Positions 35,710 through 45,012 are shown, counted from the stretch's first letter. The stretch is 64,000 nucleotides of DNA from Erythrobacter sp. (GCA_027311945.1 DAICXZ010000032.1:1-64000); one strand, 5' to 3'. Numbers and translations are program-made. The notes: a model not told the origin generated them from the sequence alone.

Positions 35710-36434
35710 CAGCTCGGCCCCGCTTCGCGCCGCGGCGGATAGCGCAGCGCACCGGTGGGATCGGACAGCCGCCCCTTGTCGAGCCGCATGATCAGCGAAT
35801 CGGGCACCTTGCGCAGCAGGTGAACATCGTGGGTGGCGACCACCACCGTGGTGCCGAGCCGGTTCAGCGCCTCGAACAGGCGCAGCAGCTTCACCGCCAT
35901 TTCCGGGTCGACGTTGCCGGTCGGTTCGTCCGCCACCAGCATTTCCGGCCGGGCGATCACTGCACGGGCGATGGCGACGCGCTGCTGCTCTCCGCCCGAA
36001 AGCGTGGCGGGGTGCGCGTCGGCGCGGTGGTCGAGCCCGACCCATTCGAGCATGTCGGCGACCGGCTTGGTGATCTCGCGCTCGCTCATCCCAGCGATGC
36101 GTAAGGGAAGGGCGATGTTGTCGAAGGCGTTGAGATGGGGGACGAGGCGGAAGTCCTGGAACACCACGCCGATCCGGCGTCGCACATCGGGCAGGCGCTT
36201 GCGCGGCAGCGTGATCATGTCGTTGCCGAACATGCGCACCACCCCGCGCGAGGGGCGCTGCGCACAATAGAGCAGCTTGAGCATCGAGGTCTTCCCCGCG
36301 CCGCTGGCGCCGGTCAGGAAATAGAAGCTGCCGGGATATAGGGTGAAAGAGACATCGGACAGCACTTCGCGGTCGGTGCCATAGCGTAGCCCGACATTGT
36401 CGAATTCGACGATCGATCCCGCGCCCGTGCTCAT
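35709..36434 (-). CDS. ftsE: cell division ATP-binding protein FtsE
   Basis: ATPase subunit of FtsEX. The 241-residue protein has Walker [10 protein letters not shown], the Q-loop [22 protein letters not shown], the ABC signature [14 protein letters not shown] and Walker [13 protein letters not shown], all complete. ATP hydrolysis is expected to drive shape changes in FtsX. It heads the operon ftsE-ftsX-ydcF-plsC and is divergent from the zinc-ribbon membrane protein gene. Confidence 0.95.
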   Translation of the reverse strand: MSTGAGSIVEFDNVGLRYGTDREVLSDVSFTLYPGSFYFLTGASGAGKTSMLKLLYCAQRPSRGVVRMFGNDMITLPRKRLPDVRRRIGVVFQDFRLVPHLNAFDNIALPLRIAGMSEREITKPVADMLEWVGLDHRADAHPATLSGGEQQRVAIARAVIARPEMLVADEPTGNVDPEMAVKLLRLFEALNRLGTTVVVATHDVHLLRKVPDSLIMRLDKGRLSDPTGALRYPPRREAGPS

Positions 36435-36611
36435 GCCCGCTAGCTAGGGCAAGGGCGCGCAAACGGGAAGGGCGATCGGCGCTGGCGGCAGGAGATTCTG
36501 TGCCGGTGCTTGTGGAAAAACGCGGTTGCGAGACAGCCTGCCCTTGCGCACTGGCGTCATCAAGCCAATGCGGTGTATGGAGAAAAATTCGCCGCGAGAT
36601 ATAATGCTTCA

Positions 36612-37430
36612 ATGATTATCCAATGCCCTGCCTGCTCCACGCGCTACGCGGTGCCAGACGATGCCATCGGCATCGACGGGCGCACCGTGCGCTGTGCGAA
36701 GTGCCGGCAGAGCTGGTTTCAGGACGGGCCGGAGCGGTTGGTGGACGATGCCTTGGCGGCGCCATCACCCGCGCCGCAGGAGCCCGAGCCAGCGCCCGAA
36801 GCAGCGTGGGCAGCCGCGCCTGATGCCGAGCCCGAATCACCGCCTGAACCTGCATCGGCGCATGCTCCCGCTGCGGTCTACGAGGATGAGCCGGGCTTCG
36901 TCGAAAAGCCTGCCACGCGCTCTGTCATGCCGCCGGTGGCGCCTTCGTCCTACGGCCAGGGCGAAACCTCGCAGTACGATCGCGAGCCGCCCTTTCGCCG
37001 CCGCCGCAACCCGCTCAAGATGTGGAGCTGGGCTGCTGGCATCTTCGCGCTGGTGGCGGCCGGGCTGATCCTGGCGGTAAGCTTCTATGGCTTGCCCGAG
37101 TGGGTGCCGGTCAACCGGCCGACCTTCGCCATGTCGCCGCCAGACCTGCAGATCGACTTCCCGCCCGAGCAGCAGGAGCGACGCGAATTGCCCAATGGCA
37201 CCGAGTTCTTCGGCGCATCGGGCACGATCACCAATATCGGCACCGAACAGCAGGCCGTTCCCACGCTGCTGATCGTGCTGCGCGATGCGCGCGACCGGAT
37301 CGTCTATTCGTGGGAAGTCCCCCCGCCCAAGCGCGAACTGGCTCCGGGCGAGAGCGTGACAGTGAACGAAGCGGTGACCGATGTGCCGCGTTCGGCGCGT
37401 GTTGCGGAAATCGGCTGGAAGCCAGAATAA
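36612..37430 (+). CDS. zinc-ribbon membrane protein with DUF3426-like domain
   Basis: A 272-residue protein whose N-terminus is an MJ0042-type zinc ribbon: IIQCPACSTRYAVPDDAIG...VRCAKCRQSW, with two CxxC pairs. A Pro/Glu/Ala-rich disordered linker (about 48-115) leads to one transmembrane helix (about 138-158, WAAGIFALVAAGLILAVSFYG) and a periplasmic beta-domain of the DUF3426 kind (SGTITNIGTEQQAVPTLLIVLRDA). This domain order is common in proteobacteria next to ftsE; the function is unknown. The ATG at 36612 begins the zinc ribbon directly; an upstream frame is rejected. Confidence 0.88.
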   Translation: MIIQCPACSTRYAVPDDAIGIDGRTVRCAKCRQSWFQDGPERLVDDALAAPSPAPQEPEPAPEAAWAAAPDAEPESPPEPASAHAPAAVYEDEPGFVEKPATRSVMPPVAPSSYGQGETSQYDREPPFRRRRNPLKMWSWAAGIFALVAAGLILAVSFYGLPEWVPVNRPTFAMSPPDLQIDFPPEQQERRELPNGTEFFGASGTITNIGTEQQAVPTLLIVLRDARDRIVYSWEVPPPKRELAPGESVTVNEAVTDVPRSARVAEIGWKPE

Positions 37431-37523
37431 GCGCGCTTTGCGATTAGGTGCTTGCAGCGCATATCGGGCTTTGCTAGGGGCGCGCTCCTACCCGATGGGG
37501 CTGCGGCCCTTTCTTCCTGATGT

Positions 37524-37610
37524 GCGGTCGTGGCGGAACTGGTAGACGCGCAACGTTGAGGTCGTTGTGGCCGAAAGGCCGTGGAAGTTCGAGTCTTCTC
37601 GACCGCACCA
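37524..37610 (+). tRNA. tRNA-Leu(GAG)
   Basis: An 87-base gene with all arms. The acceptor stem GCGGTCG pairs with CGACCGC and is followed by A and an encoded CCA (37608-37610). The anticodon stem CAACG/CGTTG encloses the loop TTGAGGT, giving anticodon GAG (37558-37560) for CUC and CUU codons. A long variable arm with the hairpin GGCC-GAAA-GGCC marks it as class II, as expected for leucine. Confidence 0.97.
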
Positions 37611-37708
37611 ATCAGACAGGTGGCCCCCCGATCAATCGGCAGCCGCCAAAAGAGCCGGGTGTTGATTCTCCGTAATCGGTTGGTGGCAAAAGCGCGCCTG
37701 CGGCGTGC

Positions 37709-38398
37709 CTAATCGATGTGCATTGCGCGATCGAGCCCGGCGAGGAACCGATGGCCGTTTTCGACATGCCGCCTCATGGCCAACTCGGCTGCATCTGCAT
37801 CGCCAGCGGAAATGGCCTCCATGATCAGGCGGTGGTCTGCAACTGCCTCGTGCAGGCGGTCGCCGCGGTAGAACGTGCCGAACAGCAAGTGATGAACAGG
37901 GGTGCTCAGCCGCTTGACCAGATCCTCGATCACCGTGTTGCCCGCCCCGCGCATCAGCAGCATGTGCCATTGGGCGTTCAACCCGCTGAACTTTTCGGGC
38001 GAGCTGCTGTCGATGCAGGCCTCCATCTCATTGGCCAGACGGGCGAGCTTTTCCCGGTCTGCATCGCTGGCGCGCCTGCAGAAGTCGCGCGCGCAGAGCC
38101 CCTCGAGAAGCGCGCGTGCCTGATAGAGCTGGCGGACCTCGTCCGGGCTGGCGCTGCGCACTGAAGCCCCTCGAAATTCTTCGATGTCGACCAGCCCCTC
38201 GGCCGCCAGACGCTGGAATGCTTCGCGCACCTTGAAGCGACTGCCGCCGGTCTGGCGAATGATGTCGACCTCCACCAGGCGCTGGCCGGGCACCAGCCTG
38301 CTGCTGCGGATTTGGGCGCGAATCCAGTCAGCGATCTCGGCGCTGCTCGGCGCAGCCTTGGAAAGCGAGCGGACCAGCTCTTCAGGATGAGTGGGCAT
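37709..38398 (-). CDS. GntR-family (FCD) transcriptional regulator
   Basis: A 229-residue DNA-binding repressor or activator of the FadR branch of GntR. Residues about 15-80 form the winged helix (EIADWIRAQIRSSRLVPGQRLVEVDIIRQTGGSRFKVREAFQRLAAEGLV), and the rest is an all-helical FCD ligand domain with the usual metal-binding-like histidines (NAQWHMLL, ADHRLIMEAI, MRRHVENG). It faces the TonB receptor and the uptake/CoA operon across a 133-base region that contains an inverted repeat of the FadR type. It most likely controls that operon in response to an acid or CoA-ester. An upstream extension through the operator is rejected. Confidence 0.92.
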   Translation of the reverse strand: MPTHPEELVRSLSKAAPSSAEIADWIRAQIRSSRLVPGQRLVEVDIIRQTGGSRFKVREAFQRLAAEGLVDIEEFRGASVRSASPDEVRQLYQARALLEGLCARDFCRRASDADREKLARLANEMEACIDSSSPEKFSGLNAQWHMLLMRGAGNTVIEDLVKRLSTPVHHLLFGTFYRGDRLHEAVADHRLIMEAISAGDADAAELAMRRHVENGHRFLAGLDRAMHID

Positions 38399-38409
38399 CG
38401 GATTACCTG

Positions 38410-38429
38410 CGAAATTGTCAACAATTTCG
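38410..38429. promoter_or_regulatory. candidate operator for the GntR/FCD regulator
   Basis: A perfect nine-two-nine inverted repeat, CGAAATTGT-CA-ACAATTTCG, between the regulator start (12 bases away) and the divergent TonB receptor. Its core TTGT-N2-ACAA fits the FadR-subfamily pattern of two half sites around a short centre. Binding would repress the regulator and could control the receptor operon. Confidence 0.7.
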
Positions 38430-38531
38430 TCAGTGATAATTCGATTGCTCTCGCTCGTCAAATTTACCACCCAACTATCAACACAGGCCTCGTTCAAAAG
38501 AGGCTGGGGCAAGGGAAGGGATGTTTGCAAG

Positions 38532-41216
38532 ATGGCAAGACTACACTCGAGGTCCACCGCGATCGGTCACTACGCGTCGGTTTCGCTGGCTGTGCTGGCG
38601 GCCTGCCTGTCTGCTCCGGCCTTCGGCCAGGACGCGGCAGCGGACGAAAGCCCGGAGAACCGGATCGTTGTTACCGGCAGCCGCGTGAGCACGGGCGATG
38701 CGCCTGTCGGTGCCACGGCGACGGTGCTTGGCCGCGATGCCATCGTCCAGTCGGGCGCGGCAACGATCGACCGCGTGATCAAGGAGCTTCCGCAGAACTT
38801 CGACCTCGGCGTGTCGGAGAACTCGCGCGGTCAGGCCGGCGGCTCGGGCAACATCACCTATGGCAACACGGTCAACCTGCGCGGGATCGGGCCTTACGCG
38901 ACACTGGTGCTGATCGATGGGCACCGGGTGGTCAACAACAGCCGCTCTACCGATCCTTCGGTCCTGCCCACGCTGGGCGTGGAACGGGTCGAGGTCGTCG
39001 CCAACGGGGCCTCTGCGATCTACGGTTCGGACGCTGTGGCGGGTGTGGTCAACCTGATCCCGCGCCGCAGTCTCGACGGGATCGAGGGCTTTGCGCGCTA
39101 TAACGCCGCCGAAGACGGTGCCTTCGACGAATGGGCCGCGGGTGTAGCCGTCGGCAAGGTGTTCGACCGGGGGCAGGTTATGCTTGCCTACGAACACGTA
39201 TCCCGCAGCAACCTTTCGGGTGACGACCGCGACTTCTTCACTTCCGACCAGCGGCCCTTCGGCGGTGCGGACTATCGCACCAGTCGCTGTGCGCCCGGCA
39301 CACTGGTGATCGGCACCACCACCTATGCCCTGCCTGACCAGTACACGCAGGCCAATGCCGACGCGATCACTGCGGGAACGGCAAGCCTGTGCGACAATCT
39401 CGTGGGGCAGGATCTGTTTCCGCAGCAGTCATACGATTCGGTGAACGGGACGGCCTCCTTCGAGGTGACCGACTGGGCCGAACTTTTCTTCGACGGCTTC
39501 TATTCGCGGCGCGAGTTCGTGCGCCAGGGCGCGGTGCCGACAACGCGCCTGAACGTGCCCGAGACCAATGCGTTTTTCGTGCGCCCCACCGGCTTTACCG
39601 GCAGCAGCTATTCGATCGACTACAGCTTCGTCGGCGATATCCCGCTGGTGAAGACCGAAGGCTATGCCGAGAGCTGGCAGGTTTCGCCCGGCGTGCGCTT
39701 CAAACTGCCGTTCGAATGGGAACTCGAAGCGCTTGTCGCCTATGGCGAGACCAGCGACTTCTCCGGCTCCTACGATGGCACCAACAACGCCGCGCTTGCC
39801 GCCGCGCTCGCCAGCAGCGATCCGGCGACGGCCTTCGATCCCTACGGGCTTGGCCGCACGAGCGATGCGGTTATCGCTGGTATCTTCGACCAGATATTCC
39901 TCGCCCCGACCAACGGCGAGCTGACCTTCTACGAAGTCGGCGCCAGCGGTCCGCTGTTCGAATTGCCGGGCGGGGAAGTGCGCATGGCGGTCGGCTACGA
40001 GCGGCAGGAGTTTGGCGTTGCCCTTGGCTCCGCCCGTGGCGCGCCGACCTCGGAGGTCCGCTTCCGCAACTTCGATCGCAAGGTGGATTCCGGCTATGCC
40101 GAACTTCTGGTGCCGGTCTTCGGTCCGGGCAATGCGACGAGCGGCTTCGAAGAGCTCGAGCTGACCGCCGCCATCCGTCACGACAAGTATTCGGACGTTG
40201 GCAACACCACCAATCCGCAATTCGGCGTGAACTGGGTGCCGGTCGACGGGATCAAGCTGCGCGGCAGCTATGGCACCGCCTTCCGCGCGCCGACGATCCC
40301 CGAGATTTATGGCAACTCGAACAACCTGTTCGTGCAGAACTACCAGAACCCGGCCGGTGGGCCGACGATTACCGGCGTGGCCCTGTCTGGCCCGAACCTC
40401 GATCTTGGCCCGGAAACCGCGACCACCTGGTCGATCGGCGCCGACATCGAACCGGTCGACCGGCTGCGGCTTTCGATCACCTATTTCGATGTCCAGTATG
40501 ACAATCAGGTCAGCGCGAACCTCTCGAACCTCACGATTCTGGGGCAGGAAAGCCAGTTTGCCGGCACTGGCGTGGTGCTGCGCGATCAGGACGCGCGCGA
40601 TCAGGTCAATGCGTTGATCGCTTCGGGCGTGAACGTGATCGGCGCGCTGCCGGGCGGCAGTGTCGATAACCTCACCTTGTTCGTGGACGGTCGATCGCGC
40701 AATCTTGGGATCTCCACCACGCGCGGGTTCGATCTTGCCGCGAACTACATCGCCGACATCGGTGCGAATGATGTGCTGACGCTGACCGCCTCGGCCACCT
40801 ACCTCACCGAATACAAGGTGGCTGTCGCGCCGGCTGCTGACGAGATCGACCAGCTCAACCTGATCTTCCAGCCTCTCAGGTTCAAGGCGCGCGTCGCTGC
40901 AAACTGGGATCACGGCCCGATCTCTGCGCGTGTCGCAGCCACCCATGTGGGAGGCTATACCAACAACCTGATCACACCTGCCGAGCAGGTCTCCTCGTTC
41001 ACTCCGGTCGATTTCGGGCTGACCTGGCGGGTGAGCGATACCTTCAGCGGCGGGATCGATAACTTCGAACTCACCGCCGAGGTGCGCAACCTGTTCGATG
41101 CCGATCCGCCCTATGTTAATCTGGCTCCGGGCGGCAACGGCAGCGGCGGGTACGACGCGACCGTAGGCAACCCGATCGGGCGGCAGTTCTCGATCGGCGC
41201 GCGTATCCGCTTGTAA
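38532..41216 (+). CDS. TonB-dependent receptor of the catabolic island
   Basis: Outer-membrane importer, 894 residues, with a long signal peptide ending AFGQ, a TonB-box-like segment (NRIVVTGSR), a plug domain (about 40-165, with TVNLRGIGPYATLVLIDGHRVV and VERVEVVANGASAIYGSDAVAGVVNLI) and a barrel ending IGARIRL. It is of the large sphingomonad/Caulobacter type that imports plant, algal or aromatic compounds; the substrate cannot be read. It starts the operon: the CapA-like gene begins 28 bases after its stop. The start chosen gives a plausible signal peptide; an earlier ATG overlaps the operator. Confidence 0.88.
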   Translation: MARLHSRSTAIGHYASVSLAVLAACLSAPAFGQDAAADESPENRIVVTGSRVSTGDAPVGATATVLGRDAIVQSGAATIDRVIKELPQNFDLGVSENSRGQAGGSGNITYGNTVNLRGIGPYATLVLIDGHRVVNNSRSTDPSVLPTLGVERVEVVANGASAIYGSDAVAGVVNLIPRRSLDGIEGFARYNAAEDGAFDEWAAGVAVGKVFDRGQVMLAYEHVSRSNLSGDDRDFFTSDQRPFGGADYRTSRCAPGTLVIGTTTYALPDQYTQANADAITAGTASLCDNLVGQDLFPQQSYDSVNGTASFEVTDWAELFFDGFYSRREFVRQGAVPTTRLNVPETNAFFVRPTGFTGSSYSIDYSFVGDIPLVKTEGYAESWQVSPGVRFKLPFEWELEALVAYGETSDFSGSYDGTNNAALAAALASSDPATAFDPYGLGRTSDAVIAGIFDQIFLAPTNGELTFYEVGASGPLFELPGGEVRMAVGYERQEFGVALGSARGAPTSEVRFRNFDRKVDSGYAELLVPVFGPGNATSGFEELELTAAIRHDKYSDVGNTTNPQFGVNWVPVDGIKLRGSYGTAFRAPTIPEIYGNSNNLFVQNYQNPAGGPTITGVALSGPNLDLGPETATTWSIGADIEPVDRLRLSITYFDVQYDNQVSANLSNLTILGQESQFAGTGVVLRDQDARDQVNALIASGVNVIGALPGGSVDNLTLFVDGRSRNLGISTTRGFDLAANYIADIGANDVLTLTASATYLTEYKVAVAPAADEIDQLNLIFQPLRFKARVAANWDHGPISARVAATHVGGYTNNLITPAEQVSSFTPVDFGLTWRVSDTFSGGIDNFELTAEVRNLFDADPPYVNLAPGGNGSGGYDATVGNPIGRQFSIGARIRL

Positions 41217-41244
41217 TCGGCTGGATCGGGCGGAACACAAGGGC

Positions 41245-42357
41245 ATGGCTGATGCGACGATAGAGCTGACGGTAACCGGCGACATGGTTCTCGATGAACC
41301 CGATGCCGGTTACTGGCTATCGGGTATCGCCCCGGTCTTGCGTGCGTCCGATCTTGCCATCGCTCATCTGGAGGTGCCGCACACCGCCAGTCATGACGAA
41401 CTGGAGGGCGATGTTCCTGCACCGGGTGCGCCGCCCGAAAACCTTGCCGCATTGGCCGCAGCCGGAGTGGGCATGGTCTCGCTGGCGGGAAACCACATGG
41501 CCGATTGCGGGGCACAAGGCATTGCCGACACCGTCGCGGGCCTCGATGCCCATGGCGTGCGGCACACGGGCGCCGGGCTGGACCTTGCCGCCGCGCGCCG
41601 TGCAGCTGTTGCATCGGTCAAGGGGCGGCGCATCGCACTTCTGAGCTACAATTGCGTCGGGCCCGAGGCGAGTTGGGCGAGCGAGAGCGAGAGCGGGTGC
41701 GCCTACCTTCCGATGGGAACCGCCGATGGCTCGCCAGTGACACCGCAGAAGGATATCGTGAGCGTGCTTCCCGGCGCTCGGGAAATCCTGGCGCAGGACA
41801 TTGCTGCTGCAAGGGAGCAGGCCGACATCGTGCTGGTCGCCATGCACAAGGGGCTGGTGCACAGGCCTGCGGTTCTGGCTCCTTACGAGCGTCCCGTTGC
41901 GCAGGCGGCGATCGATCTGGGTGCAGATGCAGTGATCGCGCACCACGCGCACATCGTGAAGGGCATCGAGTTTTACTGCGGCAAGCCGATCTTTCACGGG
42001 CTCGGCAATGGCTGCGTGGTGACCTCGGCGCTGTCGCCCGATCAGGATCATCCCGCGCGGGCCGACTGGGCGCACCGGCGCAAGGCCATGTTCGGGTTCG
42101 AGCCCGACCCGGCCTATCGGCTGGCGCCGTTTCACCCTGAGGCAATCAACGCCTTCATGGGGCGTCTGCTTATCGACAAGCATGGCGGCATCGTGGTTGG
42201 GATCATTCCGGTCCACGTGGAGGCACCGGGCCGCCCGGTGCTTGCAGATGCTGCCCGTGGGCGGGAGATTGCCGCCTATGTGGAAAAGATCACCTGCGAG
42301 GCGGGGCTACCGGTGATCACCATAGACGAAGATTACACCGTTAGGGCAGCAGCATGA
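41245..42357 (+). CDS. CapA-family metallophosphatase-like protein
   Basis: A 370-residue protein of the CapA/PgsA family, a branch of the calcineurin-like metallophosphatase fold named after poly-gamma-glutamate synthesis. The expected motifs are present: TGDMVLD (12-17), IAHLEVPH (usually N-L-E), SLAGNHMADCG, LVAMHKG and AVIAHHAHIVKGIE. No signal peptide or membrane helix is visible, unlike in capsule-linked members, so it is probably cytosolic. Its place as first of eight overlapping genes with TRAP transporter and CoA-transferase genes suggests a catabolic hydrolase, not capsule synthesis. This is inference. Confidence 0.82.
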   Translation: MADATIELTVTGDMVLDEPDAGYWLSGIAPVLRASDLAIAHLEVPHTASHDELEGDVPAPGAPPENLAALAAAGVGMVSLAGNHMADCGAQGIADTVAGLDAHGVRHTGAGLDLAAARRAAVASVKGRRIALLSYNCVGPEASWASESESGCAYLPMGTADGSPVTPQKDIVSVLPGAREILAQDIAAAREQADIVLVAMHKGLVHRPAVLAPYERPVAQAAIDLGADAVIAHHAHIVKGIEFYCGKPIFHGLGNGCVVTSALSPDQDHPARADWAHRRKAMFGFEPDPAYRLAPFHPEAINAFMGRLLIDKHGGIVVGIIPVHVEAPGRPVLADAARGREIAAYVEKITCEAGLPVITIDEDYTVRAAA

Positions 42358-42845
42358 GCTTGGCGATGAGGATGATTGTTTTGATCGGAGGCTTCGCCCT
42401 CCTTGCGGCCACAGCGGTGGATACGCTTGCCGTAATCGGGCGCCATGTCGGCCTGCCCATACCGGGCTCGATTGAAATGATGCAGGCAATCGTGCTGGTT
42501 TCGGGCATTGTCGCCATACTGGTCGCCACGATCGAGAGCCGCCACGCCCGGGTCAAGCTGGTGGTGAACCGCCTGCCGCCACACCTGCGCGTGTTGGCCG
42601 ATCGGCTGTCCGATCTGCTGACGTTTCTTTTCATTGCCGCACTTCTCGTCGGCTCAGGCTGGATCGCCTGGGATTTGCGCGACGCTCACGAACAGAGCGA
42701 GTTGCTGGGCATTCCATGGATGGCCCTTCGCATCATCGCCGGGGTGGTGCTGGTTACCTGCTGCTGCGTTCTTGGCAGCCGCGTGATTTCTCCGCAGCGC
42801 CGGGCCGGGCGCGCAGATGACGCTGCGGCGGTGCACGGCGAATGA
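42354..42845 (+). CDS. TRAP transporter small permease (DctQ)
   Basis: Small membrane subunit of a tripartite ATP-independent periplasmic transporter, 163 residues with four helices (about 5-30, 42-60, 84-104, 120-140). The first loop carries IPGSIEMMQAIVLVSGIVAIL, typical of DctQ. It works with the DctM-type permease encoded next and the binding lipoprotein at 48376. Its ATG overlaps the CapA-like stop by four bases, and its own stop overlaps the next start in the same way. Confidence 0.88.
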   Translation: MSLAMRMIVLIGGFALLAATAVDTLAVIGRHVGLPIPGSIEMMQAIVLVSGIVAILVATIESRHARVKLVVNRLPPHLRVLADRLSDLLTFLFIAALLVGSGWIAWDLRDAHEQSELLGIPWMALRIIAGVVLVTCCCVLGSRVISPQRRAGRADDAAAVHGE

Positions 42846-44149
42846 TTTACGCAACGGCGGCAACCGGCCTGATCGGCATTCTTGTCTTGCTCGCGCTCCT
42901 GCTGCTGGGGGCGAGAATTGGCGTGGCACTGGGCTTGGTGGGGTTGGGCGGGCTGGCGCTGATCCTCGGCCCCGAGGCCGCGCTGATCAAGGGCGGCGTG
43001 GTGGTGATCGAGACGCTCACCAAATACGAACTCGGCACCCTGCCGCTGTTCCTGTTCATGGCGCACATCTTCTTCTCGATCGACGCCAGCCGTGATCTGT
43101 TCGATGCAGCGGCCAAGATGATCGGCCATCGGCGCGGCGGCCTGGCCTATGCCGGTGTGGCGGGCTGCGCCGGGTTTGGCGCGATCAACGGGTCGAGCCT
43201 GGCCACCACGGCAACAGTCGGGCTGGTTGCCTATCCGGAAATGAAGCGGCGCGGCTATGACGATACCATTGCCACCGGCAGCATCGCGGCTGGCGGTACG
43301 CTCGGCCAGATGATCCCGCCGTCGGGTGCGCTGATCGTGTTCGGCATCATTGCCGAAACCAGCATCGGCAGCCTGTTCACAGCGGCCATCATCCCCGGCA
43401 TTACGCAGGCGCTGTTCTACGCGGCGGTGATCTTCCTGCTGGTGCGGTGGAAGCCGGGCATCGCTCCGGCGACCGAGCGCACCCCATGGCCGGAGCGGCT
43501 GCGGTCGCTCGGGCGGATATGGGAGATCGTGCTGCTGATCGCCTTTGTGATTGGGGGCATTGCGGCCGGGATCATCAGCCCGCCCGAAGCTGCGGCGGTC
43601 GGTGCCTCCGGCGCGCTGCTGATTGCCGCCTTGCGCCGCAAGCTGACCCGCGCCACGCTGTTCGCGGCTTTCCATGAGACGCTGCGTACGAGCGGCCTGA
43701 TCTACCTCATCATCGTTGGCGCGCTGGTCTTCTCGGTGTTCGTCGGGGTGACTGGCCTTGCCGATGGCGCCGGGGCACTGGTCGAGGCAACCGGGCTCGG
43801 GCCTGTCGGCACGCTCTTGCTGCTTGCACTGATCCTGCTGTTGCTCGGTTCGGTGCTGGATGGGTTGGCGCTTATGCTGCTGACCACACCGATCCTGCTG
43901 CCAATCGTCGAGGCGCAGGGCCTGAGCGCGATCTGGTTCGGCATTTTCATCACCCGCGCGATGGAGATCGGCTTTGTCCATCCGCCGCTCGGGCTCAACC
44001 TTTACATCATTCAGGGCGTGGCGAAGGATGTCTCGATTTCGAAGATCTTTCGCGGCGTGCTGCCCTTTCTGGCGAGCGATTTCGTGCATCTCCTCCTGAT
44101 TATCCTGTTTCCCGCGATGGTCCTCTGGCTGCCGGAGGTGCTGGCGTGA
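42842..44149 (+). CDS. TRAP transporter large permease (DctM)
   Basis: Main transport subunit of the TRAP system, using the Na+ gradient to import a carboxylate. The 435-residue protein has about twelve helices. Family segments are PLFLFMAHIFFSIDASRDLFDAA, GAINGSSLATTATVGLVAYPEM, GGTLGQMIPPSGALIVFGIIAETSIG and the C-terminal VHPPLGLNLYIIQGVAKDVS. The gene overlaps both neighbours by four bases (ATGA before, GTGA after). Confidence 0.93.
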   Translation: MIYATAATGLIGILVLLALLLLGARIGVALGLVGLGGLALILGPEAALIKGGVVVIETLTKYELGTLPLFLFMAHIFFSIDASRDLFDAAAKMIGHRRGGLAYAGVAGCAGFGAINGSSLATTATVGLVAYPEMKRRGYDDTIATGSIAAGGTLGQMIPPSGALIVFGIIAETSIGSLFTAAIIPGITQALFYAAVIFLLVRWKPGIAPATERTPWPERLRSLGRIWEIVLLIAFVIGGIAAGIISPPEAAAVGASGALLIAALRRKLTRATLFAAFHETLRTSGLIYLIIVGALVFSVFVGVTGLADGAGALVEATGLGPVGTLLLLALILLLLGSVLDGLALMLLTTPILLPIVEAQGLSAIWFGIFITRAMEIGFVHPPLGLNLYIIQGVAKDVSISKIFRGVLPFLASDFVHLLLIILFPAMVLWLPEVLA

Positions 44150-45012
44150 TTGCCTCGGTCGGACCCAATCTCCCGCTGGCGGTGCTGCGCGCTTCGGGTG
44201 CCTATGCTGGATCGCTGCCTGTCGATCTCGGCAAGAAGGTGACCGGGGCGAGCGCCTGGATGGAAAGCAAGTTTGCGCCCTGGGCACCGCTTGCGCTGCA
44301 GGCCTGGGCAGACGGCGACTATGATCACCTCGACCGCGTAGTTTTCAGCCGCGCCGACGACACGGCGCAGCGCTTCTACTACTATGTCTGCGAATTGCAG
44401 CGGCGCGGGCTGGTCGGCGGGCCGGAGGCGGTGATGTTCGATCTGGCGATGATCCCGCGCCAGAGCAGCCTTGAGCGCACGGAGCAAAAGGTCAGGGAAC
44501 TGGCGGATCTGCTTGGTGTGAGCGAAGCCGCCATAGATGAGGCGATATCGCCCGCGCCCGCTCCCACTGCCCCCGCCGATCGCCCGCTCTGCCTGATCGC
44601 CGGCTCGCCGCTACCCGATCGCCGCCTGCACCGGGCGGTGGAGAGCGCAGGCTTTGCCGCCGCCGGGCAAACGCTGGCCGATTACTGGGGCGAGGAGGCG
44701 GGCGCGGTCGAGCGCGGCACCGGCAATCCTTGCGCTGCCATTGCCCGTGCCTTGCACGCCAGCACCAGCGGCCCGCGCAGCTTCGCTGATCGTTCGGCCC
44801 TGCTGGCAGAGCGCCTTTCACAATCGGCAGCCAAGGCCGCGATCCTGTGGCGCATCGAGGAGGACGAAGCCCAGGTGTGGCATCTGCCAGCCGAGCGGCG
44901 CGTTCTGGAAGAGAGCGGCGTACCGCACCTCGTGCTGACCCGGCGCGACTGGTTCGCCGAGGATGGAGCGGTCGAGGAAACCTCCCGCTTCCTTGCAGAG
45001 GTTAAGACATGA
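44146..45012 (+). CDS. short 2-hydroxyacyl-CoA dehydratase-like (HgdB-family) protein
   Basis: A 288-residue relative of the D-component (HgdB/FldC/BcrB type) of 2-hydroxyacyl-CoA dehydratases and benzoyl-CoA reductases. The N-terminal match is best: VVFSRADDTAQRFYYYVCELQRRG, and the end GVPHLVLTRRDWF resembles the usual GIPxLxLExD. It is about 90-130 residues shorter than characterised members, and the cysteines that hold the iron-sulfur cluster are not all recognisable (candidates C67-like VCEL, PLCLIAG and GNPCAAIA). It may be a structural partner of the longer protein at 47093. Start is GTG, overlapping dctM by four bases. Confidence 0.7.
   Translation: MIASVGPNLPLAVLRASGAYAGSLPVDLGKKVTGASAWMESKFAPWAPLALQAWADGDYDHLDRVVFSRADDTAQRFYYYVCELQRRGLVGGPEAVMFDLAMIPRQSSLERTEQKVRELADLLGVSEAAIDEAISPAPAPTAPADRPLCLIAGSPLPDRRLHRAVESAGFAAAGQTLADYWGEEAGAVERGTGNPCAAIARALHASTSGPRSFADRSALLAERLSQSAAKAAILWRIEEDEAQVWHLPAERRVLEESGVPHLVLTRRDWFAEDGAVEETSRFLAEVKT

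Noticed and set aside
37611-38531. tRNA-linked integration site for the island (tRNA-Leu as attachment site)
   Set aside because: The island starts soon after tRNA-Leu, but I saw no integrase gene and no repeat of the tRNA 3' end in the window, so integration at this tRNA is not supported.
42686-44287. Long open frame antisense to the TRAP permease
   Set aside because: Composition is dominated by Arg, Gln and Asp, there is no motif, and the sense strand encodes a clear DctM protein.
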